Shown here: one piece after another, positions 1 through 11,500 of the stretch
Numbering within the stretch: position 1 is the stretch's first letter
Layout of the letters: each line of letters opens with the position of its first letter
From: Monocercomonoides exilis
Lineage: Eukaryota > Preaxostyla > Oxymonadida > Polymastigidae
Reading direction: 5' to 3'
DNA length: 64,000 bases
Assembly (NCBI GenBank): GCA_001643675.2
Contig: LSRY02000004.1
Location: 440,001 to 504,000, forward strand
Notes under the pieces: generated by a model
Database searches by the model: none
What the model was told of the DNA's origin: nothing
What the model saw: only the letters and a program-made list of their open reading frames with translations
Program-made: the position numbers and the translations under genes

Positions 1-1162
1 GAGAATTCAGATGTATGTGTTACTTCTTTCTGAGAAGATGGAACATTTTGCGTTGTTTCTAATGATTTGTCATTCTCATTTCTATCTTTATCTGTACTTC
101 CATTTTCAATACTTTTTCTCTTATCCCCGTAAGAATCACTATTGCAATCACTATTACTGCAGACTTTGCCATCGTGCACAAACTCTTTGAACCACATAGC
201 TATGTATTCTCTGAGCACATTAATATGAACAAATTGTAGCTTCATGCGGTTGTCCAAGTCAAGTTGAGAATTTCCATTTGGTGAACCATTCATCTCTCGC
301 AAAATCACAACGTTCCGCTCATGTGTCAACAGCGCAAGCATTATAAGATCAGCATCGCTACCAAAGATGCAGTGCGATGTGGACGGATCGTAGCCCTTCT
401 CCCGCCTCTTGTTGCGAATATACGATATGATTTTGTGCTCTCCTTCACCTGGAACATCGCTCCCAGAAATGATCACCTTCAGCCTTTCCCAAGCTTTATC
501 TGTGCTCATTTTCATCTGCGCATAATATTTCACCCACTTTTTCAGTTTGCTCATAAATTCCGTTCCAGGTATGATGCAGTCGTCAGTAAAAACATGCTTT
601 CCATTTTCAATTTCAATGTGAGCCTCTCGTGAATTTTGAGCTTCAAATGCAGTTCTATACCTGTTTCGCCTTTGCAGATGCATTTTCGCCCTTGGGGAAA
701 CTCCTAAATAACAATTTATAAATGAAAATTTCAAAAAAATAATTCTTCAAAATAATTTGAAATCAAGCCATCCATGGCAAAATAAACTAGCTTCTTTGGC
801 CTTGCAGCTTGAAACAATCTGTCGAAAGTTCGAAAAACTTCGGTCATTACTTCTTCTTCTGAACAAATTTTACCAGATAATGATTCATAATTAAAAGAAT
901 CATAAACAATTCCATTTGCATCCAAGTATAAATTATCTTTCAAAAATCAGAGAGTAAATGTTAAATTTTGCAAAATTAAAAAAATTAAAAAATGAATTTG
1001 AAAATTTATTTGCAAGAAACCGATGTCAGGAACAGAGAAAGGATCAATTGGAGAAAGAATCAATGGAAAGCTTTCACTCATCCATCTATCATGAAAATAA
1101 AAAAATTTATCTCCAATAAAACTTAGCAAATATTCACGCCTAAAAAGCTTTGGTATCCCCAT
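1..1162 (-). CDS. XRN-type 5'-3' exoribonuclease, N-terminal part (cut by window edge)
   Basis: This encodes the XRN_N nuclease domain of a 5'-to-3' exoribonuclease, an enzyme that degrades uncapped RNA from its 5' monophosphate end. The start at 1162 opens with MGIPKLFRWMSESFPLI, the family's usual MGVPKFFRW opening. Four exons fit: 1162-1140, 1085-1021, 936-769 and 703-1, with frame sums agreeing. Visible motifs in order are DNLYLDANGIVYDS, YFAMDGVSPRAKM, DDCIIPGTEFM, VIISGSDVPGEGEHKI and IFGSDADLIMLAL, all landmarks of the acidic Mg-binding active site. A Ser/Asn/Asp-rich stretch follows at the window edge and the rest of the protein lies outside. Introns 1 and 3 begin with GC instead of GT. 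It is divergent from the HGH1-like gene. Whether it is the cytoplasmic XRN1 or nuclear XRN2 type cannot be told from this part. Confidence 0.93.
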
Positions 1163-1481
1163 TTTTGAAACGTTGTTGGCCAATCAAAAAAAGAATTTTT
1201 AATATTTTTCGTTCATTGATCAAAAAAAAAAGTTTATGTTTTTTTAAATTAGCAAAGAAAAATGCTAACAAAAATTATCCAAATATCGTTTGACGAAAAA
1301 TTCTAAACAGTTTAAAAAAACATTGGATGTTAAAAGATCGAATTTCTTGCACTCATAATTCTATAGAAAAAAAACTTTATGTCTTCCTGACAAATGAAGA
1401 TATCGATCAGTTTCAAAAAAAAATGTTAATTTTCTGCCATATGAAAGATCATATGTTCGGTTAATAACCATCATTTTGCAG

Positions 1482-3178
1482 GATTTTCTACAAATCCGAA
1501 AGCAATCCAAATATTGGAATTGTTGGTCCAAAATGAGACATGGAAGCTTCAAAAAGACATTCAAGAAACTGAACATGCAGATTTAATATCTATTGTTTTC
1601 ATAACTTCTGATCATCACCTTGTCCAAATTTTAATCAACTAAATCAAAAAGATCCAGTAGAAGCGGAATTGAAAGCGAGCAATCAGTCAAATGATGAGCG
1701 TCAAAGGGGCAGTTCTAAAGAATTATTTACTTTACTTGTGGATAGAATAAGTGAAGATGATAATCCTTTTCGCTCGATGTATGCCGCGATATTGTCGAAT
1801 ATCACAAGATATCCCGAGGTATTGAACTTGTTGTTTCACACAATAGGTGTTAGAAATGTCCCTACTAAAATGGAAGAGCACGATCCACGTTTTGATGCAG
1901 ATATATCAATTTTGAGACTTGTAAACTGTTTTTTGAAATCATCTCAATATGCCGAAGAGGTGAAAAACTCAAAAGAAATAAAGTACAATTAGGTGATATG
2001 TTGCACTGGGTTACATCGGAGCTGATGAGCATATCATAACTTCAGAGTGCAGAGCTGTTCTCCTTCAAAGACAGAAAAGCCAAATGTTTCTTTATCCACT
2101 TCTTCAACAGCTTCTGCAAGCCTTCCTCGTCCGATGCTTATTGGAAATTTGATTCCTTTTATAAGGCATATTGATTTAATGCGTTGCGAAGGAATTATGT
2201 GCGCAATGCGCAACTGTATGGTGGAAGGAAGCTAACTGTTAAGATTCTTTGGCTCCTCTGCAAATCCATTTAGTTCATAAACTTCTTCTCCAACAGAAAC
2301 ATCGAAAGAAAAAGTCGAGCACTCTGATTTTGATCTGATAGCTTCGCTTCTCCAGACGATAGCTGATGAAGATGGAGGATATTGATCAGGTGATCTCGAT
2401 GGATTGACTGACATTTTGTCTCAGAGACTGCCTCGCAACGCCTCCAAAGAGAAGATGAGAAAAATGACACAACAGCTTTCTTCCTCGTCAGATGGCACTG
2501 AAGCAAAAGGCAGTGCAGAATTCAAAGAGTATAAGTGGGGGGGTGGTCAGCGACGGAACAGGGTTGATTGGATGTGCAGGTAAAATGGTTGTTGCGGATT
2601 GAGCAATAAATGAGAGGCCGATAATCTCATCCTCTCCATATGAGCTGCACACAAGCAGTATGGATGAGATCAAGACAAAAGAGACGGACCCGTTCATCAG
2701 GAAAATGTGTGGGCAGGCGCTGCTGCTGGTTGTGCCATCGAAGGTGGGAAGGGAACGAGTGAAAGGATGTGGGTATGCGTATCCGATTATTCGCGAGTAT
2801 CACAAAAACGAGACAAATGACGAAGCATTTGAGGCATTTGCGCAAGTTGTTGATATGATTATCAGAGAAGAGGTGAAAGAAGAGAAGGAGGATGGGGCAA
2901 AAGGAGAAAGCAGTGGAGATGGAAAAGAATCAAAAGCAATCGAGTCTGATTCAAGCAGACTCGAAAGCAATTCTGAAAAATCGAATGAAGCTGGAGATGC
3001 GAAAAGTTCATCTTCGTCATCATCATCATCTTCTTCTTCTTCTTCGAGTGGCGAAATGGTTACTCATGTTGAAGAAGGAGGGATTGTGCAAAATTATGCA
3101 GTTGTTGCATCGAAAGAAAAAGAGTCCACTCCTTTGCAATTTATCCCATTTCCAAAAATTATATTATTATTTATTTAA
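1482..3178 (+). pseudogene. HGH1-like (FAM203) protein gene, frame-disrupted
   Basis: HGH1 is an armadillo-type chaperone adaptor implicated in eEF2 folding. Pieces of the family pattern appear in the right order: FRSMYAAILSNITRYPEVLN (around 1770-1830), LMRCEGIMCAMRNCMVE (around 2180-2225, matching the family's RRxGVxGTLRNCCFE), and IRKMCGQALLLVV plus YAYPIIREYHKNETNDEAFE (around 2695-2835, matching its C-terminal repeat). The pieces are in different frames, with an in-frame TGA near 2384 and several shifts between 1990 and 2300 that no intron of plausible length repairs. One ordinary intron may lie at about 2579-2656. The C-terminus (after about 2880) is a Glu/Lys-rich and poly-Ser tail not typical of HGH1. 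The first exon was not found. It may be a pseudogene, or very short introns or sequence errors may explain the breaks. Confidence 0.55.
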
Positions 3179-4103
3179 TATTTTATTTATTTATTTATTT
3201 ATTCTTAAGCAAGTTTTGGTTTTACATAACTATTGTAATATTTCTCGTTTCAAAAAAACTATTTCAATTCAATGAATTACACTAAGAACTATTTGTAAAA
3301 GAATTTTTTCCTTTCAAAATGGCATTTTTAAAAAGTGAATCAATTGTTATAAAAAGGAAACTATCACAACCAGGACGAAGTTTAATATTGGAATTTTGTT
3401 CCACACAACACTTTCAAAAAATTTTCACTATTTTTAAATATTAATATGCATTTCAGTGTAAAAACTAAAAACCTTTAATGAAATTACTGTGAAAAATTTT
3501 GAAAAAATCAATGATTTTTTCGTTAATAGTAGAATTTAGCAATTTGAAAATAACATGAAAGAGATATCTGTTAATAGCAATAAATATGAAAAACAGCTCC
3601 AATGTATTTCGAACATGTGAACAAGAAGTTTTTAGCCAATAGTTATTTTATTCAAAGAATTTTCAAAATTACTGAAAAATAAAAATTCCTAACGTTTCAT
3701 CAGCAAACTCAAAAGCCGTTATTCTGCAAGAGCCACAGATGTTTGGAAAGAAAAGTTGTGATTAATGAAAATATATTATTATTATTATGAAAAATCTATT
3801 TTTCCCAAATTTTTTTGATCACTGAAAGAGCGTAATAAATATTTATCCAATTTCATTCCCTTTGTGAATTTATGAATTTGAATGACACAAAAATTAGAAC
3901 AGGTTTATTTTCATAAAAATATTATGCTACGAAGATTACAAACTTTTTATACTAAAAATTTGAATTTTTGAAACAAAATCATGCACGAAAAATTCAACAA
4001 CGAAATACATTTTTCTGCTTCATGAAAGACATTGGCTTCAGATGATTTTATAAGTGTGATCATTTTTTAATATTGATTTTTGTATATGAACTCTTCCTAT
4101 TTT
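3179..4103. other. AT-rich spacer
   Basis: No coding frame, RNA gene or clear repeat is visible. It starts with a short TTTA repeat (about 3172-3205) just after the preceding gene and may hold its 3' UTR and the missing 5' exon of the next gene. Confidence 0.5.
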
Positions 4104-5448
4104 AGAACACAAAAAACAATTTTTAGAAATATTATATGAACTTAAAGACCACTCTACTGAGAAAGAAATACTCCAAATTGAAGAAATAAAAAATCTAACT
4201 AACAAAATGAAGCGCACAGAAATATTTCACATTCTTTCAATTGAAACGTTTAATGAAATTAATAAAATGTTTGAAGAAAAGATAATGTTGATAGAAAAAG
4301 TAATTTTGTTGTTAAAGCACATGGGATGTTGTAAAGTATTGAAACAAATGTTTAGCGATTGCTTTGAAAAATCTTCATTGAGCAAAACATTTGAGAAGAT
4401 GATTATTGAAGAAGATCAGAAGAATGAAGAGAAAAACGAAAAGCTGCGAGCAGACCTTTGCGAATGCTATCTTATGGTTCGTGATAACTTCTTTTCATCA
4501 GATTTTGTTTCGAAATGCGTTCCTTGCATTCTAAAAATTGCGTTGAATAAAGAGGAAAGAGAAGAAACACGAAAAGAAGTGGAAATTGCTTTGGTGGCGT
4601 TGAGTAATATAGGGTATTGGGTGGTTTGATTTTATTTGAATTATTACATAACTTTTTTTTTGATACGTATTTGAATTAAAAAATAGAAAGTGGACGAGGA
4701 ATTATATTTGAATGAAATCAAAGAGATTATCAATTATCATCAGGAGCATAGACATCTGACACGACTTTCGTATTAATCAGCTTGGGAGTTTTTGATACAA
4801 AGATTTTACAAGAATAGAAGTTTAAAGATATTGATAGCAGATGAGTTGCATTTTGCTGAAGAAGCTTCAAGGGAATTGAAAGAAATTGGAGAGAATGTTG
4901 ATTGGAGAAAAAAGGGAAATTTTGTTGAAAATGGTAATAAATTGTTCACAATAAAAAGATGGGCACACAGTATAAAATCATATGTTTGCATTTGCTCACC
5001 AATTAAACTCGAATACACCGAGCTGTTTGCGTCCGTCATTCGGATGTGCAAGATTTCAAAGGATAACTATCATAAAATATTCAAAGAATATTTCCTGCTA
5101 ATTATAGAAATTGTTGCAACAGAAACAGTAAAAATTGATAATTTGCTTTTGTGTGAAGCTGTTGATCTCTTTTTGGACTTGATGCCTCAAGTTTCGAACA
5201 ACACACTGATCTCAGAAAATTGCATGAGATTCTTTATGTTTCTCTCAAAAGCATTGAGAAGAAAGTCAGATGAAGACTGCTCAGACACAATGCACAAACT
5301 ATTCAAAAGCGTCATATTTGAAAAATTGGAGGAGAATGGATATGATGATATGTTTTTGATGTATGTTGGGATGCTTGGCCAATCCTATTTTGTTGATGAT
5401 TTCAATCCAAACACAGTTAATTTTTTTGATTTTTATTTCTTCAAATGA
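4104..5448 (+). pseudogene. Member of a presumed oxymonad-specific helical protein family, with in-frame stop
   Basis: Function unknown. Two exons (about 4104-4617 and 4688-5448) joined in phase 0 give an alpha-helical protein of about 420 residues. Signature stretches are VILLLKHMGCCKVLKQMF, LRADLCECYLMV, VEIALVALSNIGYW, ELYLNEIKEIINYHQEH, ADELHFAEEASRELKEI and KLEENGYDDM. From memory, many hypothetical proteins in Monocercomonoides share this order; this is recollection, not a search result. A TAA at 4774-4776 interrupts the frame exactly where family members, as I recall them, have glutamine (LxYQSAW). Everything after it stays open to 5448, so a single CAA-to-TAA change would explain it. 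No ATG was found at the 5' end; the first exon may lie upstream. The gene is therefore called a probable young pseudogene. Confidence 0.55.
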
Positions 5449-5837
5449 ATTGAAAAAAATTTTTTTCTTATTCCTGTTTTTGGAAATACTTATCGGACAT
5501 TCTATTTATGTATGCATAATAAATTTGAACTGTTTTCATTAAAATACTTTCTTTTATTATGTTCAGCTGTGATACTTATAATTGTTGTTTTTTCCTTTTA
5601 TTTCACACAAAATTCGATGTTGATAAATGTGCAGCAATAAAGTTGAGATTGTTTTAAGTTTCCTTTTTCTTTCAAGTAAAATTCACAACTTATTTTTCAG
5701 CCGAATTTGCAGAGTTATTTTCATTATTTATTGCTTTTTGAATCAAAAATGAAAAATTACCAGTAATTTTTTTCGAGAACAAACTGTGGATTCTTCTTTC
5801 TTTTTTCAAGTTTAAACATGTACACACACATTTTTAT
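5449..5837. other. AT-rich spacer before the transposon
   Basis: No coding frame or structured element is visible. It ends at the TA target site of the adjacent DNA transposon. Confidence 0.5.
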
Positions 5838-5839
5838 TA

Positions 5840-5878
5840 CCATCGTTCAAAAACCCGGGAATTTTTCAAAAACCCGGA
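5840..5878 (+). repeat. Left terminal inverted repeat of the transposon
   Basis: 39 bp, identical to the reverse complement of 8344-8382. Inside it the 13-mer TTCAAAAACCCGG occurs twice in tandem orientation, a likely double transposase-binding site. Preceded by TA. Confidence 0.95.
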
Positions 5879-6199
5879 TTTCAAGAAATAATGAAATCTG
5901 ATCATCTCTTTCAAAAGCATTTTCAACAACATATTTATTTTCCATAAAGTATCGATAGTAATTTCCCATCCAAATTTTGATCATTTTCCGTTAAAATTCA
6001 ATTCGCCTTGTTGAGAGAATCAATTTGAACTTTAACTCATTTCTCAATAAGAAATCAAAAAAAATCAACACCAGCATTTCCGTGAAGAACTTTTATTGTT
6101 CAATGAATACTTAACTATTGCATTTTTTTATTCACAAACAAAAAATCAATATTAATTCTCATATTTTTTTAATTATGATCAAAAATCAAACCCATATTA

Positions 6200-7490
6200 A
6201 TGGCTATTACAAAAGAATTGTCGTTATCAGAGCTTAGGAAAAAGTTGGCAACCTCCGAAATAAGAAGGTTAAAAACAACATCTCAAAAAATATTTGAACT
6301 GCGGAAGGATCATGTTATAACAAGAAAAGTGGCTGTAGATTCTGGCACCATATCAAATGGCTCATGGTACAGAGGAATAGCGGCAGAGAAGCAGAAAAGG
6401 CAGGCAGGAGTGAACGGAAGACCACCAATTATTACACAAGATTTAATAGAAAAAATTGAGAATCAAGTTATTGTTCTTCTTTCAAAAGGTGAAACAATTA
6501 GAGTGAAGGACGTGCACAAAATGGTTTTTGTTTTTTTTTATCAAGGAAATTAATTTTTCTAAGTATTTTTAGATTGTGGAGCATCTTGAGCAATCATTGC
6601 GTGACGAAGAAGAGATAAAAATTCCAGGTTTAACTGCGGCGTATTACACGATTCAAAGAAGCAGTGTTTTGAAATCAGCGCTTTCCAAACCTTTAGACTC
6701 AGCAAAAATATCTTCACAATCATCAAGTGCCATTCAAAAATGGTTCGAAGAACTTCATCAGATTGTAAATGACAATGATATGAGTGAATCAGGAATATTT
6801 AATTTCGACGAAACTTCACTCCATTTTGGAGACAATTCTTGCAAACTAGTGGTTTGTTTGCAAAATCAGAAACCCCCTTCTACCCCGTTACCAAAAAAAA
6901 CTTCAAACACAACTTTATGCCTTTGTGCATGCGCAGATGGCTCTTGTTTACCTTCTTATCTTCTTTGGCCAGCAAAAAAAACACCTTCAGAATTTCTCAC
7001 ACTTTCATCATTCAATATCAACTATATATTTACTTCATCTGGCTGGATCACAACAAAAATCTTCGAAAAAATAATGTGCGAAAACTGGCTAATTCAAATT
7101 GAAGAAAAAATGAAAAAAGGAGGAATAAAATCGTCGTTATTTCAAATGGATAATCATTCATCACACTGTAGTGAAGCCGTTGAAATTTTTGCAAAAAAAA
7201 GAAACATCATTATCAAGAAATTTCCACCAAATTTAACTCACTTGCTTCAACCGTGCGATAACTCAATATTTGCAAGGTTCAAAAAAACGTACAACAACAA
7301 CTTCAAAACTTCATCTGATCGTTCTGCTTCTGCATTTCGCTCCGCTGTTTTTGACATCCTCCCAGAAGCACTTTCTGCAGCCACAACTCCATCAAATATA
7401 AAACATGCATTCAGGCAGACGGGCGTTTGGCCGGTCAAAGCTGCTCCTGTATTGGAAAGAATAAGCGGGGAACCAGAAAGAAACAAATAA
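6200..7490 (+). CDS. pogo/Tigger-like DDE transposase
   Basis: This transposase should bind the element's terminal repeats and catalyse cut-and-paste transposition into TA sites. Two exons, 6200-6523 and 6573-7490, joined in phase 0 across a 49-bp GT-AG intron, give about 413 residues. The N-terminal 110 residues look like a helix-turn-helix DNA-binding region. The DDE core shows FNFDETSL (D187), FQMDNHSSH (D301) and LLQPCDNSIFARFKKTY (D337), a D...D35D arrangement within the pogo/Tigger range. FRQTGVWPV near the end is also typical of the family. A Lys-rich frame at 7657-7863 ending in an acidic patch could be a lost C-terminal extension separated by stops. The catalytic triad is complete, so the core may be active. 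Confidence 0.92.
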
Positions 7491-8343
7491 TTTTGTGTTA
7501 AAGAAAACAAAGAACGATTATATAGAATCATTTTTTCCAAAGAAAAAGAAATATGAAGAAAAAGCTATTGGGAACAAGAAAACTGATAAATAAATAGACT
7601 TAATAATTGAGAATGGAAAAGATGAAGAAAGAAAAAAAACTTCAGCAATCAGTGATGTGTCAATATTGATGAAGAAGAAAAAGAAACGAACTAGAAATGA
7701 ATTTTTGAAATTGATGAGAAATGAAGAAAAGGATGAGATGGCTATGATGAATATATCAAAAAAAGAAAATAGAAATAAAAGCGAAAAGAAATTTTGGAGA
7801 AAATGTTTGAGGATTGAGTACAATGACGATGAAAGTGATGATGAAAATGCGAAGACGATTTGAAGCAAGATCTTTTAATAATAACGCTTTTCATTGTGAA
7901 ATTTGTAGTTTGATATTCGATAAATCCAGATAAATTGCATTTCATCTTTTTGAAAAATTAAAAGGTTTGATTCTTTTATTAGAATTCCATTTGTTTCCTC
8001 ATTTCATCAGACGCTATCGAATATTAGAATATTATCACAATTATAGGATTTTGTTGGAAAAAGCAAATGAAAATAGAAACAAATGATTTCATTCGTTGTG
8101 AATTATTCGTAAGAATAAATATTGATAAAACAAGTTTTAAGAAATAATTTTTGAAATATGCAATTCACAATAACTGAAAGAATAACAAAATAATTTTTGA
8201 AAAACATATATTTCTTTCTTAAAGAATGAACAATTCTTTCATTAACATATGAATTATCAACAGCTTGAACATCATTTAATTGTTGAATGCGTGTGAAAGT
8301 TAAATATCAAGAACGATTGAATGATCTTTCAATATGATGGATG

Positions 8344-8382
8344 TCCGGGTTTTTGAAAAATTCCCGGGTTTTTGAACGATGG
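8344..8382 (-). repeat. Right terminal inverted repeat of the transposon
   Basis: 39 bp, perfect inverted copy of 5840-5878, followed by the TA target duplication at 8383-8384. Confidence 0.95.
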
Positions 8383-8596
8383 TAATTTGGTTTCTGTTTC
8401 TGAGTGTAATAACCAAAGAAACTCATATTTTTATTATTTCTATTTTGCAATCAGAAATATATTAATGTATTTGCATACAAAAAAAATTCGTCGAAAAATT
8501 TTGAACTAATTAAAAATGTTAAGGGCATTTTCCAAAAATTAAACGTAAAATAATTGTGTATTTCAAGTATTTTCCAAAAAAGTGCATTTTGACAAT

Positions 8597-11500
8597 ATGT
8601 CGAAAGTATATGATGCATCATTTAATCATTCTAATACCTCTATAACTAAACGTAAATCATATAAGCCACTTAGATCTTTATCTCCAACTCCAACGCGCGT
8701 AACATCGACATCAGAAATAAAAAGCGCATCACTCATTCGTTCTCGTACTCCTCCTTCATCGTTTTCAAAAATTGATTTTTCTTTTCGTCCTTTGAGCATT
8801 ACGAATGAACGAAAGTCATTTTTTGATGATAATTCACGTTATTCATTGTCTCGCTCTTTTGAATTTCAAAAACAAACAAGAGGACGAAAATTTAAAAATG
8901 GAGATGCAATTCATAATTCGTTTGACATTAGTTCAATTTCGCAATCGTTTCAAAAAGAATCAACGACTGAAAAAGAATTATCCAGGAATTCAAAGCAGAC
9001 ATTTAACAAAAATGACCAACATGAGCATACACATTCCTTTGAAGAATTGCTTCAAGAAAAATTGAATCCAACTCAAAAACTTTTTATTAACAATCCAAAA
9101 CTCTCAAAAAAGCGTTTGTCAAACAATGACAGTGCTCATAATTTTGAAATTTTTGATTCACAAAATGATGCGTTAATAGAAACAAGTCGAACTGTTACAT
9201 CTATATCCACACCAAGAAGTCATCTGAAAGTATCTCCCACAGATCTTGAAGAATTTAGCACCACTGATCAACGCAAAAATGATTTTGAAATGAGGCCAAC
9301 AAAAAATTTAAAAAGTCAATCGAAGCATAAAGCCGTCCCGTTAATACGTTCATTTTCCACATCTGCATTGTACGCATCTGGATCTGCAAAGCGTATGTCA
9401 AATGATGATGAAAGCAAAAACAAACAAGAAAGGGTAGCTTCCTCAAAATCATTCATTGATCGATTGAACCAAACTCATTCGATGACTCCAACATCAAAAA
9501 GCACGCGAAAGTTGCTCCATACTTCAACAGATGACAAGCAGGATGCGATATCTTCATCCTTGCCTTTCATGCAAACAAAAGATGGACTGCAAAAAAGAGA
9601 AGGTAAAAGGAATGAAGAGCTCAATTACAATGAGATAAATTCTAAGCACAGAGAACAAAAAGATCTAATTGCAAACACGAAGACAGAAGAAAACGATAAG
9701 AAGCTCCATTTTTCATCTGGTTCAACGGAAGGAAGCAGCAGAGCCTTTGAGCTGAGTGCGAATGAGCAGTTCAAAAAGACTTCATCACGCGCAAAAAGCC
9801 CATCACGTGTGCAGTTCATGTTAGACTCATCGCTTTCTGCTGATTCTTTGGCAGGCACCACTCCTTCAACGACGGCAACAGCCACGACAAACTCCTCCTT
9901 TTCCTCTTCTCCTTCGTATCGCTCATTTCACATCTCAGAGGCATCATCATCAACAACAACATCAACAGCATCTTCTTCTTCTGCAACATTATCTTCCACT
10001 TCAGCCGCTTCACATTCCACTTCGTCTGTATCTCCCTCAACTCCCACGGCTGCTCTCAACAAACACAAAGCAAATGCATCTCATCCATCAACCATTTCAC
10101 ACCCGTCGCATTTGGGCATCTTCTCCACTCCACTTTTGTCCACCACATCTTCTTTCTCGCTCCGCAAACAAACAACTCCTTCTTCTCAGTCTTCAATTCA
10201 TCGCTCACATAAAATGTCTCCAATGGCATCCGCCTCATCATCATCGTCTTCTTCTTCTGCTTCTGCAAACTCTTCATCTTCGCGTGGTGCTTCTCCCACA
10301 CCAACACCAACATCTTCTTCCTCTTCTTTTTCTTCCTCTTCTTCAGCTCTCCTCACTCCAACGCCAAACTCCACATCTACACCTTTGACTAGTTCTCATT
10401 TGACTGCACAATCTGTCTTGTCTACGCCATCATCATCGCCTTTTTCCTTGTCATTAACCTTCACCCCGTCTTCTTCTTCTTCTTCTTCTTCTTCTTCTTC
10501 TTCTTCTTCTTCTTCTCTGCTGTCTTCCTCATTACGCTCTTCTCATTCTTTGAACAGTTCTGCACTTTCCACTTCATCCTTGCTTTCTTCATCGCAGCCA
10601 CTCCCAACAGCCGAAGAGCTTCTAAACAGCATCCGCAAGCGCGTTCAGGAGAAGCTCGAGAAAAGCAAGCAAAATGCTGCCAAGCCAAAAAAGCAAGAAA
10701 ATGATGAGTATTTGAAGGAATCTCAGAGTAATGGTGTCACATTCAAGGAGATTAATAGCCATTCAAATGAGATTGGAGCAGGAGAAAACGACTTTTCATC
10801 AACAATCAAGAAAAAAGGCGAAAATTTTCATGGAACAAAACAGAAAAAGGAGCTTCGTAGCTTGTTGAGTTTTGAAAAGGAAAATAGAAAAGAACAGAGA
10901 ATTGCATATGAGTCATTTGATGACGAGCCAGTAACACCAAAAGGAACAGACGAGGATGAAGAAATCATCTTAACTCCGAAGCGCCAAGAGCATCCTTCTG
11001 CGAGAGGCAGAAAAGGAGACAGAGGAACAGCAGAAGTTCGAAATTCGCCAAGTCGGAAAAGCCCAAGCAAGCGAAATGCTCGAAAGGACAATAGTGAGAA
11101 AAGAATTGAGATGACTGAAGAAGAAAACGATGATGATTGGCTGGAAAGAATGCTTAGAGAGCGAGAGAAAGACAAGAAAGAGGAGCAAAATGCAGCGAAG
11201 AAAAAGAAGGAAAGCAAAGCGAGCAAATCGCCAGCCAAAAAAGTGAAGGAGCAAACGCGCAAAATGAAAGAAGAGCGAATAGAAGATGACAACAAGAATT
11301 CGCTCTTTCATGCAAACAAAGAAGAAGAGGAAGCAAATAATTATAACAATTACATTGACGATGATGGTGAGGCAGACGAGGAAGATGCAGAAAATGCAAC
11401 AGGTTTCTTTTCGAATCCTCGCCTAATGATATCTCCTTCTCTGGTGTCTGAAAAGGAAAAGAGGAAAGATGCTACAGAAGTCAAGTCTTCAACAGCGAAA

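Larger units (their letters stand above)
5840..8382 (+). mobile_element. pogo/Tigger-like DNA transposon with perfect TIRs
   Basis: A 2,543-bp element bounded by a perfect 39-bp terminal inverted repeat (5840-5878 and 8344-8382) that starts CCATCGTTCAAAAACCCGG. A TA dinucleotide flanks each end (5838-5839 and 8383-8384), as expected for a Tc1/mariner/pogo-superfamily target-site duplication. It carries one transposase gene with a short intron on the plus strand. The intact repeats and nearly intact transposase suggest a recent insertion. The region between the transposase stop and the right repeat (7491-8343) holds only Lys/Glu-rich frames and AT-rich sequence. Confidence 0.93.
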
